From Methanobacteriota archaeon (GTDB taxonomy: Archaea; Thermoplasmatota; Poseidoniia; Poseidoniales; Poseidoniaceae): a DNA stretch of 32,359 nt. Shown here piece after piece: positions 9,481-18,230 of this stretch (its first letter is position 1; each line of letters begins with the position of its first letter). The notes under the pieces were generated by a model. The model did no database searches. It was not told the origin of the DNA and worked only from the letters and a program-made list of their open reading frames with translations. The position numbers were made by a program, and so were the translations under genes. Location of the stretch: assembly GCA_002729095.1 (NCBI GenBank), contig PBWC01000022.1, positions 1 to 32,359 of the forward strand. The letters are read 5' to 3'.

Positions 9481-12411
9481 CTAATCATCTGTGTTGTGTA
9501 AGACTGCATCCATCGGTTTCATAGTTAAAGGTGAGGTTATTGAGATTCCCTCTCCATAATCAATCCAATTAGGTTCACCTTTAATTTTCGCTCTAGTATA
9601 GTGTTCTAATGTAAATACTGCTGGAAGTAGGAATGTACTTGTAACGAATGCAAATAAGATTAGTAAACACATTATCATAAAGAAATTCTCTAAACCAGGG
9701 AATGTAACTAAAAATCCTGCTGCAATTCCACTCACCGTAGTTATTGTGGTTTCAAAAATGGTCTGTCCTGTCTCTTCTATAGAATTTGCAATTCCAGTTG
9801 GTGTTTCACCCTCTTCTTGTATTCTATGCATTACGTGAATTGAATCATCTACACCAATTCCAAAGACAATAGTTCCAATCATGGCTGTAAAAATATTAAC
9901 ATTCACGTCAGAACTATCCATTAGAATAGGTTGCCACAAAATAACTACTGCAACAGGAATCATCGTGTAAACACCTAATCTCACAGAACGGAACACAAAT
10001 GATAATACAATTGTTAGAATAATCATGGTTACTATAGTGGTAAGATTTTGAGCATCATGAATTCCTTCATTAATGTCTAAGGAAACGGGTAATCCTCCAG
10101 TTAGTTTAGATGCATCTGTTCCATCAAGTCCTGTGTCTTCTAGTAACATTGAATCAATATCATCCCTCAATATGGACGCATAGTCTAAATTCATATATGG
10201 CTGAGTTACATATACAATTCCTTTAGTTCCATCTTCGTTTAACAACATCGATATGACTTCATCGCTAAGTGTATCAAAAACAACGTTCACCATGTCTTTG
10301 CGAAGTTGCTCTCTACCCCCGGGGCCTGAAGCATCTAACAAAATCCAAGCATTACATTCAATCGGATCATTACTTGTCCAGCATGGTTCATGCAAGAAAT
10401 TCCACAAACTATCTTTGTAAATGTAGTTACCACCTATCACCGGTGCCTCCCAGCCAATTTGTACAGGAATTGCCCGAAGGAAAGTCACAATGCTAGTTGT
10501 ATTCGTTCTCTCAACATCATCAATCCGATTTTCTAATCCGTCAATCACATCAAGAACTGGTAAGTCTCTAATCCTATCAGTATTGTTATCATTGGGACGC
10601 TCCTCAGCACTAAAAATAAACAGTGAGGTCTGCCCTCCGCTGAAATAACTCGAATATTCAGCTAAAGATTCAAGTGAATCAATGTTATCCGGAGTTTGGT
10701 CACTTCCAGTTATCGATTTATCCATTTGTCCGCTCCACATCATGACACCAGCACTAGTTATGCTACCCGCAATCAACAAGATGACGAAAAACCCTCGAAC
10801 GGGCATTCTTCCTATGTTTTTCCACATTGAAGGATTAGTCCGTTTATTGAAACCTAACATCCATGCTAGAGTTGGAACTAAAATTATACTAAAAAATAGA
10901 GTCGAAGAAATTCCTATAACAAGTGTCATCCCGACAGAACGAATAGGTGCAACAGTGACAATTTGAGGCGCAATAAGTACTGAGAAACCGATGATTGTTG
11001 TCATAGCAGAAATTAAGACAGCAACTCCGGTTGAACTTGTCATTTCAAGAACACATTTCTTGTAAAACTCTAAATCCCACAAATCCGGTACCTGTTGTAA
11101 TTTTTCGCCTCGACGCCTTCGTCTTTCGTTTTCATCTGTCATTTTAACAAGTTCTTTTCGCCGCACTTCCTCGATACGATTAACCATATGTAAAGCATAA
11201 TCAACTCCTAAACCAATTAAAATAGGGAAGGTTGCGACTATCATGGGAGTGAGAGTGAAATCTAAGAGTACTGATGAGCCAAATGTTACTGCTAATGCCA
11301 TAACTATAGGCAGACCGGTAATTACTACTACCTTGGCAGATCTATGAAGAAGTGTTATTACAATAATAGTAAAAAGAACTGACCAAGGAAGAATCATCAA
11401 TAAGTCTTGATATATTTCCTCTGAAACATCTTCCAGAACTTTATTCAGACCTGTAACAGTCATCTCCTCCAATTGAGGGTCTTCACGGTTATCTACAACC
11501 CTTTCAAAATGGCTCATCAATTCTTTAAAGTCGGCAAAATCTTCCATTGCGTCAAAATCTTGACTCATACCAACAACAATGGCAGTGGTGTCCCAAATTC
11601 CATCACCATCCATATCATTTGTCGGGTCACCATCTCCGTCGCTATCAAATGTGAGATCCATATCATTAGTGTCCTTTACTAGATTGTCAAAACTACCGTT
11701 TGACTCCTCGATTATTCGATCTATTTGTGCTTGCTCAGGAATAGCGTATTCTCCTCCTGGAGGCAGCATTTCGCATGGGATGTCAAAACTTACCAGTTCG
11801 CCTGGATCCCTAGTATCTACAATGTTGGTACAAAATGAATTATTGAATCTACCATCGGCAGAATTGATTTCTTTGATGATTTGAGCAGGAGAAATAATCC
11901 ATAATACTCCATCATTTCTTCCATGGTCACTTTTGTCATAATCTATTCCTCGACTAATCGAGTCTCCGCCAATATTACGGTCATCACCTTCAACCCAACT
12001 AATCTCTTCAAGAATTGATTTGTCAGTAATATTATCCTCGCCTTTAACCCACATTGGTTTTCCATTTTCATCAAGAGTTGGGTCTGCATTATTTGTTTTA
12101 ATGTAAATAATTGTTATATCAGTCGACCATTCTTCTCTAACTTCAAGAAGTAACTCAGTAGAAGGAGCGCCATCGGGAAGGAATATTTCAACATCATCGT
12201 CAATTTGATCTTGGAAACTCATACCTTGTTGAGCAAAAAAAGCTGCAATAATAACTAAAAGAATTACAACCGTAGCGGGCGATGCAAGAATATTCCCGTA
12301 TAGAGTATCTAATCTATCATTTGTTGATTTGGAAACCTTTCTTCTAAAATTAGTTATACTACTTGAGACATTATTGAGCACATCCCTAATTGGTCTGTCT
12401 CTCTCGCTCAT
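9481..12411 (-). CDS. RND superfamily (MMPL/HAE3-type) transporter, 976 aa
   Basis: Duplicated TM bundles with GLGVDYALHMVNRIEE and GIGVDDSIHVMHRIQE motifs and large extracytoplasmic loops. Confidence 0.9.
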   Translation of the reverse strand: MSERDRPIRDVLNNVSSSITNFRRKVSKSTNDRLDTLYGNILASPATVVILLVIIAAFFAQQGMSFQDQIDDDVEIFLPDGAPSTELLLEVREEWSTDITIIYIKTNNADPTLDENGKPMWVKGEDNITDKSILEEISWVEGDDRNIGGDSISRGIDYDKSDHGRNDGVLWIISPAQIIKEINSADGRFNNSFCTNIVDTRDPGELVSFDIPCEMLPPGGEYAIPEQAQIDRIIEESNGSFDNLVKDTNDMDLTFDSDGDGDPTNDMDGDGIWDTTAIVVGMSQDFDAMEDFADFKELMSHFERVVDNREDPQLEEMTVTGLNKVLEDVSEEIYQDLLMILPWSVLFTIIVITLLHRSAKVVVITGLPIVMALAVTFGSSVLLDFTLTPMIVATFPILIGLGVDYALHMVNRIEEVRRKELVKMTDENERRRRRGEKLQQVPDLWDLEFYKKCVLEMTSSTGVAVLISAMTTIIGFSVLIAPQIVTVAPIRSVGMTLVIGISSTLFFSIILVPTLAWMLGFNKRTNPSMWKNIGRMPVRGFFVILLIAGSITSAGVMMWSGQMDKSITGSDQTPDNIDSLESLAEYSSYFSGGQTSLFIFSAEERPNDNNTDRIRDLPVLDVIDGLENRIDDVERTNTTSIVTFLRAIPVQIGWEAPVIGGNYIYKDSLWNFLHEPCWTSNDPIECNAWILLDASGPGGREQLRKDMVNVVFDTLSDEVISMLLNEDGTKGIVYVTQPYMNLDYASILRDDIDSMLLEDTGLDGTDASKLTGGLPVSLDINEGIHDAQNLTTIVTMIILTIVLSFVFRSVRLGVYTMIPVAVVILWQPILMDSSDVNVNIFTAMIGTIVFGIGVDDSIHVMHRIQEEGETPTGIANSIEETGQTIFETTITTVSGIAAGFLVTFPGLENFFMIMCLLILFAFVTSTFLLPAVFTLEHYTRAKIKGEPNWIDYGEGISITSPLTMKPMDAVLHNTDD
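11591..11650 (-). other. Asp/Gly-rich Ca2+-binding-like segment (thrombospondin type-3-like) inside the RND transporter
   Basis: Encodes FDSDGDGDPTNDMDGDGIWDT, a DxDxDGxxD-type pattern. Confidence 0.7.
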
Positions 12412-12440
12412 GGCTTGTCGAGATATTGCGGGGGCTTGAA

Positions 12441-12466
12441 CAATACTATCTAACGATATAATATTG
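12441..12466. promoter_or_regulatory. Imperfect 26-bp palindrome at the promoter of the 976-aa RND gene
   Basis: CAATACTATCTAACGATATAATATTG; 9 of the outer 11 positions are symmetric; overlaps an AT-rich TATA-like stretch upstream of the minus-strand start at 12411. Confidence 0.5.
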
Positions 12467-12496
12467 CTCTATTTTTAGTCAAATTTTAGAACACCA

Positions 12497-13441
12497 TCAG
12501 TCTAAACCGAACTCTCTTACAAGAAGGTGTTTAAGGAATCCTCTGGCACTCTGTAATACTAGTCCAGTAGCCATCAATGATAATCCAAGAACACCAATCC
12601 ATACTGCGGAAAGACCTGAACCAATGTAATTATCAATTTCGTTAGTTACTCCTTGAGCTAGATTAAGTCCCATTGCAGCGCCAGTAGCGAATAATCCTAG
12701 GCCGGGAATTCCCAGAACCAGTAAGGGTTTTTTCTGTGAAAGAGAAACCATTGCCCATGATAGAACAGTAAAACCGTGTGACACTGCAGTGAAATTAGAG
12801 CCTTTGGGGACGTCATAGCGAATAATTGTTGGTACTTCTTTAATTGATAGTTCCTTATCATGAGCGTCTTCTAACATTTCTAAAGATAATTCCATACCTT
12901 CAGAGTCAAATCTGAGTCTTTCAATGGCTGAGCGTGAAAAGGCACGGAATCCAGATTGGGTATCTTTGATTCCTAAATCACTCGATAGATTACTTGCTGC
13001 AGTTATGACCTTAATTCCTAGTCGTCTATATGCAGGCATATCAGTGCCTCCTCCACCATCAATGAATCGAGAACCAATCGTGAAGTCTGCCTCTCCGGAC
13101 AAAATAGGTTGTAACAATTTAGGTATGTCCGAGGTTTCATGTTGGCCATCGCTATCTAGTACAACAAGAGCATCAACACTCATTTCCCTTGCTTTAATAA
13201 AAAGCGATTTTAAAGCTCCACCATAGCCTCTATTCACTCTGTGCCTAACTACAATTGCACCACATTTTTCTGCTATCCTAGCACTTGAATCAGAGGATCC
13301 ATCATCAATACATATAACTGCATCAACATGCCTCAAAGCCTTGGTAACTACAGTTCCAATAGTCTCTTCCTCGTTATACATCGGCATTCCTGCTACTATG
13401 AAACGCTTCGATTCAAAGGAGTGGGCACCCATCACTTCCAC
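12497..13441 (-). CDS. GT2 family glycosyltransferase (dolichyl-/polyprenyl-phosphate sugar transferase-like) with two C-terminal TM segments
   Basis: MPMYNEEETIGTVV, VICIDDGSSDSS, VLDSDGQHET, DTQSGFRAFSR motifs. Confidence 0.9.
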   Translation of the reverse strand: MEVMGAHSFESKRFIVAGMPMYNEEETIGTVVTKALRHVDAVICIDDGSSDSSARIAEKCGAIVVRHRVNRGYGGALKSLFIKAREMSVDALVVLDSDGQHETSDIPKLLQPILSGEADFTIGSRFIDGGGGTDMPAYRRLGIKVITAASNLSSDLGIKDTQSGFRAFSRSAIERLRFDSEGMELSLEMLEDAHDKELSIKEVPTIIRYDVPKGSNFTAVSHGFTVLSWAMVSLSQKKPLLVLGIPGLGLFATGAAMGLNLAQGVTNEIDNYIGSGLSAVWIGVLGLSLMATGLVLQSARGFLKHLLVREFGLD

Positions 13442-13515
13442 AAATGAACCTGAAACCGGGGACTATATATTGCTATTGATATCTATACTGCCGATTTAAG
13501 GAATTGATTAGTGGA

Positions 13516-13547
13516 GCCCATAACCACTCCTCGGAGTGGCTATGGGC
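13516..13547. repeat. Near-perfect 15-bp inverted repeat with 2-nt centre
   Basis: GCCCATAACCACTCC-TC-GGAGTGGCTATGGGC; 14 of 15 positions pair. Confidence 0.9.
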
Positions 13548-13593
13548 ATTATGGAGTGAACGCATTCACACCTTGTTATTTGTACCTAACAAA

Positions 13594-13857
13594 TTAATCT
13601 TGCATCTGACTAATTGTAGTAACTGCTCTCTCGCCTTGCAGAACCTTACTCAAGGCGTTTAATGAAACTACAAGAGGAACATATGTTTGTCCATCACTTG
13701 TCACATAAGTAGAACAGTCAGAAAAAGCATCACTATTGATTGATACTTTCAAAGCCCCACCGGCGTTACTCTTTCTAACGTACCCGACAAGTACACTTCT
13801 GTTGTCTTCTATCATTTCATTCTCACTATTTTTTTCTATTTTATTTTCTTTGGCCAT
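13594..13857 (-). CDS. Small uncharacterised protein (87 aa)
   Basis: ORF from MAKENKIEKNSENEMIEDNRSVLVGYVRKSNAGG...; the longer track start is less plausible. No family recognised. Confidence 0.6.
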   Translation of the reverse strand: MAKENKIEKNSENEMIEDNRSVLVGYVRKSNAGGALKVSINSDAFSDCSTYVTSDGQTYVPLVVSLNALSKVLQGERAVTTISQMQD

Positions 13858-13962
13858 TTTAACACCTACTGCTCCGCAGCAATAATCGAAATTTTGTTCA
13901 AAGGTTATCAAACACATGGTACTTTGTTAAACCATTTCACTTATACGGGTGCGATAGTTGGT

Positions 13963-14913
13963 ATGGCCATGCGAGCCTTGGTAACAGGAGGTGCGGGTTT
14001 TATTGGTTCACATTTGATTGACAGACTTGTTTCAAGAGGAGATCAAGTTACTGTTTTAGACAACATGTCTAGCGGAAAATTAGAGTTTATTCAACAACAT
14101 GTGGATTCCGGAAATGTTACTTTGATTAATGGTGATATAACAGACTTTGATGATGTTAAGAAGGTTATGAAAGATATTGATTGTGTTTATCATCTTGCAG
14201 CCAATCCAGATATTAGGTTGGGTACCAAAATTACTGATACAGATCTAAAACAGGGAACTATTGCAACTTACAATGTTCTAGAGTCAATGAGGATATTTGG
14301 AGTCAAAAGGATTGTTTTTGCATCTTCATCTGTTGTTTATGGTGAAAATGCACCTATGCCAACTCCAGAATCTCATGGTCCATGTATGCCAATATCTCTC
14401 TATGGTGCTAGCAAACAAGCCGGAGAGGGATTGATTAGTAGTTGGGTAGGTACGTTTGGACTTCAAGCATGGATTTTTAGATTCGCAAACATTATCGGAG
14501 AAAGAGGTACTCACGGGGTCATTTTTGATTTTATACATAAACTAAAAGCCAATCCTGAATGCCTAGAAGTTTTAGGCAATGGTCTACAAGAAAAATCTTA
14601 CATGGAAGTAGGTGACTGCGTTGATGGAATTCTACACATTTTGGATAATTCAGATGAGCCTTTGAATCTATTTAATCTAGGTAGTCATGACACTTCATCA
14701 GTGAGAAGGATTGCCGAAATTGTCATTGAAGAAACCGGATATAACGACGCTTCTATAGAATACACAGGCGGAGACAGAGGATGGGCTGGAGACATTCCAA
14801 AGGCGATGCTCAGTATTGACAAAATGCTTTCAACAGGTTATGATGTGCGTTACAACAGTGAGGAAGCGATTAGGCACACAGCTAAATGCTTAATTAATGA
14901 AATAGGATTGTGA
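13963..14913 (+). CDS. NAD-dependent epimerase/dehydratase (UDP-glucose 4-epimerase-like)
   Basis: MRALVTGGAGFIGSHLIDRL (GxxGxxG), YGASKQAGE (YxxxK), VYGENAPMP. Confidence 0.92.
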   Translation: MAMRALVTGGAGFIGSHLIDRLVSRGDQVTVLDNMSSGKLEFIQQHVDSGNVTLINGDITDFDDVKKVMKDIDCVYHLAANPDIRLGTKITDTDLKQGTIATYNVLESMRIFGVKRIVFASSSVVYGENAPMPTPESHGPCMPISLYGASKQAGEGLISSWVGTFGLQAWIFRFANIIGERGTHGVIFDFIHKLKANPECLEVLGNGLQEKSYMEVGDCVDGILHILDNSDEPLNLFNLGSHDTSSVRRIAEIVIEETGYNDASIEYTGGDRGWAGDIPKAMLSIDKMLSTGYDVRYNSEEAIRHTAKCLINEIGL

Positions 14914-14917
14914 AAAT

Positions 14918-15601
14918 ATGGAATTAAATATAATTGAAGATGAATATGCAGGCACCGTTGGAAGTGCACTGATTAAGGTTGTTTCGCTTTTCTTTATTGG
15001 AATAATGATTATTGCATTTACTGCAAATCCTATATCGGTTGGAACTAATCAAGGTCAAAGAGCTCCTGATGTTGAAGGCAAATTTTACAATGGCTCAGGT
15101 TGGTCAGAGTTTGATTTTGAAAGTTACTTCAATTATTCATGGCAGGAAGGTGATATTAGCGGCCAGTGGGTAGCCATTGAGTTCATGGATACAGATTGTC
15201 CCTATTGTGTAAAATCTGCTGAAGAGTATGGTGAATATTCTGATTATTTCAATGTAAACAACCCAAATTGGGATGGAGCTCATGTTAATTTCCTAGCGAG
15301 TGCTACCGAATTGAGTATTCAAGGGCATGACTCTAGTAGGGATGAAATTGAAGCTTTTAGGGATAAAACGGGTGGTGAAGATTGTGCTGGTGCGGATTGT
15401 AGTAGCAGGCCAGGTGCAGTTCATAACTTCCCTTACATCGATGACTTAGATCAAGACAACATGGCCGAATGGGGGATTCCAGGAACTCCAAATTATTTCT
15501 TAATCCAACCTGATGGAATTATTGCATGGTCCTCTTCTGAAAATACCAATGAGGAAATTAGCGACGCCATCTTAAGATTAGTCCCTAGGGCAGGTGCTTG
15601 A
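14918..15601 (+). CDS. Membrane-anchored thioredoxin-like (TlpA/redoxin type) protein, CPYC
   Basis: N-terminal TM, then WVAIEFMDTDCPYCVKSAEEYGEY and WGIPGTPNYFLIQPDG (cis-Pro region). Confidence 0.85.
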   Translation: MELNIIEDEYAGTVGSALIKVVSLFFIGIMIIAFTANPISVGTNQGQRAPDVEGKFYNGSGWSEFDFESYFNYSWQEGDISGQWVAIEFMDTDCPYCVKSAEEYGEYSDYFNVNNPNWDGAHVNFLASATELSIQGHDSSRDEIEAFRDKTGGEDCAGADCSSRPGAVHNFPYIDDLDQDNMAEWGIPGTPNYFLIQPDGIIAWSSSENTNEEISDAILRLVPRAGA

Positions 15602-15602
15602 A

Positions 15603-16199
15603 ATGTCCTCTAATCTGATAGTTGCTATTTACTTGATTCCTACATTGATTGGATTCCTAATAGTATCGCCATGGGGTAACATTATTACTTCTTCCCTAAA
15701 GGAAAGGTTTCCTTCATTAACAACGCTACGTGGACAATTATTGGGTGGATTGCAGTTAATTTCACTGGCCGGGTTTGCAGTTTCTACGCAAACCTTGTGG
15801 ATTTCTTCCAAGATTAGTGAGGGTGGAACCTTTTGTTCGACAAGTGAAACATTTGATTGTGATGATTTATTAGGTAACTCCGAACTAAATGTAGATCCAA
15901 TTTTTGGACTTTCATGGGGACTAATTGGTATGGCGGTATTTGCATTATTGCTGTTCATAGTTTTTGTTTTACAACAAGAAAGAAATCATCCTTTGGCTGA
16001 AAGATTGATCAATATCGGATTGTTGACCACTGGGGCAGGGATACTAGTTATCGGACTTCTTGTATCGTATGAGATTCAAGAGCAGAAAATTTGTATGTAT
16101 TGTACAACTGCACATATTGCAAACATTGCCGCACTAGTTGGTTTCTTCCGGTTGAAGAAAGTTTTTGATAATAAATCGGAATGGAATAATGAGGCTTAG
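15603..16199 (+). CDS. Vitamin K epoxide reductase (VKOR) family protein
   Basis: Multi-TM protein with loop cysteines (FCSTSETFDCDDL) and C-terminal CMYC in a TM context (KICMYCTTAHIANIAAL). A GTG start at 15594 is also possible. Confidence 0.85.
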   Translation: MSSNLIVAIYLIPTLIGFLIVSPWGNIITSSLKERFPSLTTLRGQLLGGLQLISLAGFAVSTQTLWISSKISEGGTFCSTSETFDCDDLLGNSELNVDPIFGLSWGLIGMAVFALLLFIVFVLQQERNHPLAERLINIGLLTTGAGILVIGLLVSYEIQEQKICMYCTTAHIANIAALVGFFRLKKVFDNKSEWNNEA

Positions 16200-16207
16200 G
16201 TGTTATT

Positions 16208-16795
16208 TTGAGCAAAGAAGGTCAATTTTGGGTTTTTGTTGTCATAATTTCATTTGCTCTATTATTATCTATCGCAGCAAAAGAAAACGATTATTCATTC
16301 ATGGATATTTTTTCTTCAGATGAAAAAGATATCACGAATGATGAAGAAAGTAATCAAACCAGTGAAGTTTACAACTCGTCTACTGACCCTGACCCAATAT
16401 CTAGAGATTGTTTAGATCATGATGGTTTGGCTAGGCACGATCATGCTGTATTGAAAATCTTCATCAACGGTCAACAAGAATTAATTCCGGCAAACATAGG
16501 TATAATGACTGAAATATGCAACCAACAGGGTGAAGAGATGCATGCTGTACATACTCATGATAGTTCTGGCCGCCTTCATATCGAGTCTAATGAGCCGATC
16601 GATATTCCTATTGGAGTATTTTTTGATATTTGGGGTCATCATTTCGATGAAACTGGTATTTTTGAGTATAGGGTAAATTCTACCCATGAGTTGATAATGA
16701 CGGTTGGAGACACAGTAATTGACTCATATGATGATTACTTACTTGTAAATACATCTGAAGTCATCGAAATCAGATACCAACCTAGAGGCGACTAA
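16208..16795 (+). CDS. Membrane-anchored His-rich conserved protein of unknown function (HDHAVLKIFINGQQELIPANIGI ... HAVHTHDSSGRLHIES ... FFDIWG)
   Basis: N-terminal TM plus a motif set that I recall from uncharacterised bacterial and thaumarchaeal proteins; TTG start. Confidence 0.7.
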   Translation: MSKEGQFWVFVVIISFALLLSIAAKENDYSFMDIFSSDEKDITNDEESNQTSEVYNSSTDPDPISRDCLDHDGLARHDHAVLKIFINGQQELIPANIGIMTEICNQQGEEMHAVHTHDSSGRLHIESNEPIDIPIGVFFDIWGHHFDETGIFEYRVNSTHELIMTVGDTVIDSYDDYLLVNTSEVIEIRYQPRGD

Positions 16796-17064
16796 GGTAT
16801 AAACATGCCTTCGAATAGAGCAGCATCGGTTTTATGCTGTTCAGTTTCCTTGATTTTGATAATTGTGACATCTATTTTGTCGCTGACTTGATAACATCTT
16901 CTGACTTCGTGCAAAAGACTTCTTTGAACGTCTGCATAGTCTTCACCATACAGTATTGACATGTGATGAAACTTCACCTCATTCACAATTGCAATGTATT
17001 CAACATACCATTCCTTCAAAGGCATTTCATCTTTCCAGTCAACATCACCCCAAGCTTCTTCCAT
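16792..17064 (-). CDS. Small uncharacterised protein (90 aa)
   Basis: MEEAWGDVDWKDEMPLKEWYVEYIAIVNEVKFHH...; fits between flanking genes and overlaps the preceding gene's 3' end by 4 nt. Confidence 0.6.
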   Translation of the reverse strand: MEEAWGDVDWKDEMPLKEWYVEYIAIVNEVKFHHMSILYGEDYADVQRSLLHEVRRCYQVSDKIDVTIIKIKETEQHKTDAALFEGMFIP

Positions 17065-17162
17065 GATATGTCATTATCACCAGAGGTTATCAATCATCCG
17101 GTCAAATGTGCGCATTTCTCCGAAAAGCGGAAGCAAATGTCTGTTTTATTACTATTATAAGG

Positions 17163-18137
17163 TCATTTATTCTTTTTTTCATAGTATATCCATAAAAAAC
17201 CTATTGCCGTAAAGCCAATTAATATTATCAAGAGGTTATCCCAAGATTCATCAGATTCTAGATTTCTAAATGCAAACTCAACGACACCGTAAGTCGAAGA
17301 TGGCTCTTCTGAGGATAAATTCTGGTAGACTTTTTCATGAAGTAAAAGAACACTGAATTCATCTTCTAGTTCTGATGTTACAGAGAAACCACTCTGACAC
17401 GAGTTGTCATCGATATTGGAATATAAAAATCCACTAGAATATGTTATTGAGTTGTTTTGTAAGTTACACTCAACTAACCCATGTACTACTCTGTCGCGGT
17501 ATTTACCCCCTGGATTGTCGAATTCTTCAGGTACAGCCAGAGAATGTTTGACAAGCATGAAAGTCAGCTGTGATTTATTTACTCCATTATCATAATCGCT
17601 AAAACTTTTTATTGATGCAGTAAAAGTTTCATTATTATTTTTGGAAATCTCAAAACTTAGTCGGCTAGGTTTTAGATTTGTAACTTCCTTCGAAAGAATA
17701 TCTTTCTGAACATCAGGCCATGATTGTGGCCCTATGCGTTGTTGACCGCCATCAACTATGAAGGTAGGAGTTGAACCAATTCCTGGATGAGTTATGCTTA
17801 ATCGTTCTATTCGATGTTTGGCAGCGAGAGGTTGGAAAGCATCAACTCCATCACTGGGATGGTATGTTACCATGGCTATGCGCGAGCCATGAGAATCAGC
17901 AACTTCCATCAAGTAAGGATCTATTTCAGCACAACTTTCGCACCATGTTGCACTTAGTTCCTCAACCAGTAAACTTCGACCACCTTCGACCAAGTAGGTT
18001 TCATTCCACTTCTCAGATGCATCGACAATAAGTGCACTAGATGTTGGGATGAATAAAATTACACAGATCAATACAGAAATTAAAAATTTGACAATAGACA
18101 AATTATGACCTCCTGTAGACCACCTTGCCATAATCAC
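17163..18137 (-). CDS. Secreted, C-terminally membrane-anchored thioredoxin-fold protein (WCESC)
   Basis: Signal sequence, LLVEELSATWCESCAEIDPYLMEVADSHGSRIAMVTYHP, GIGSTPTFIVDG, C-terminal TM + KKNK. GTG at 18137 or ATG at 18131. Confidence 0.8.
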   Translation of the reverse strand: MIMARWSTGGHNLSIVKFLISVLICVILFIPTSSALIVDASEKWNETYLVEGGRSLLVEELSATWCESCAEIDPYLMEVADSHGSRIAMVTYHPSDGVDAFQPLAAKHRIERLSITHPGIGSTPTFIVDGGQQRIGPQSWPDVQKDILSKEVTNLKPSRLSFEISKNNNETFTASIKSFSDYDNGVNKSQLTFMLVKHSLAVPEEFDNPGGKYRDRVVHGLVECNLQNNSITYSSGFLYSNIDDNSCQSGFSVTSELEDEFSVLLLHEKVYQNLSSEEPSSTYGVVEFAFRNLESDESWDNLLIILIGFTAIGFLWIYYEKKNK

Positions 18138-18230
18138 TCCAAGAAGTCGACCCTATTCATCCCTATGCTTAGTTGATCTACAATAAGAGGTTTCAATTGC
18201 AAGAACCTTTACAGTTGACTGGGTGAGGTC

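Noticed and set aside
17112-17139. Imperfect hairpin CATTTCTCCG-aaaag-CGGAAGCAAATG
   Set aside because: Contains a bulge and no T-run; could be chance or a weak terminator for the 17163-18137 gene, but evidence is insufficient.
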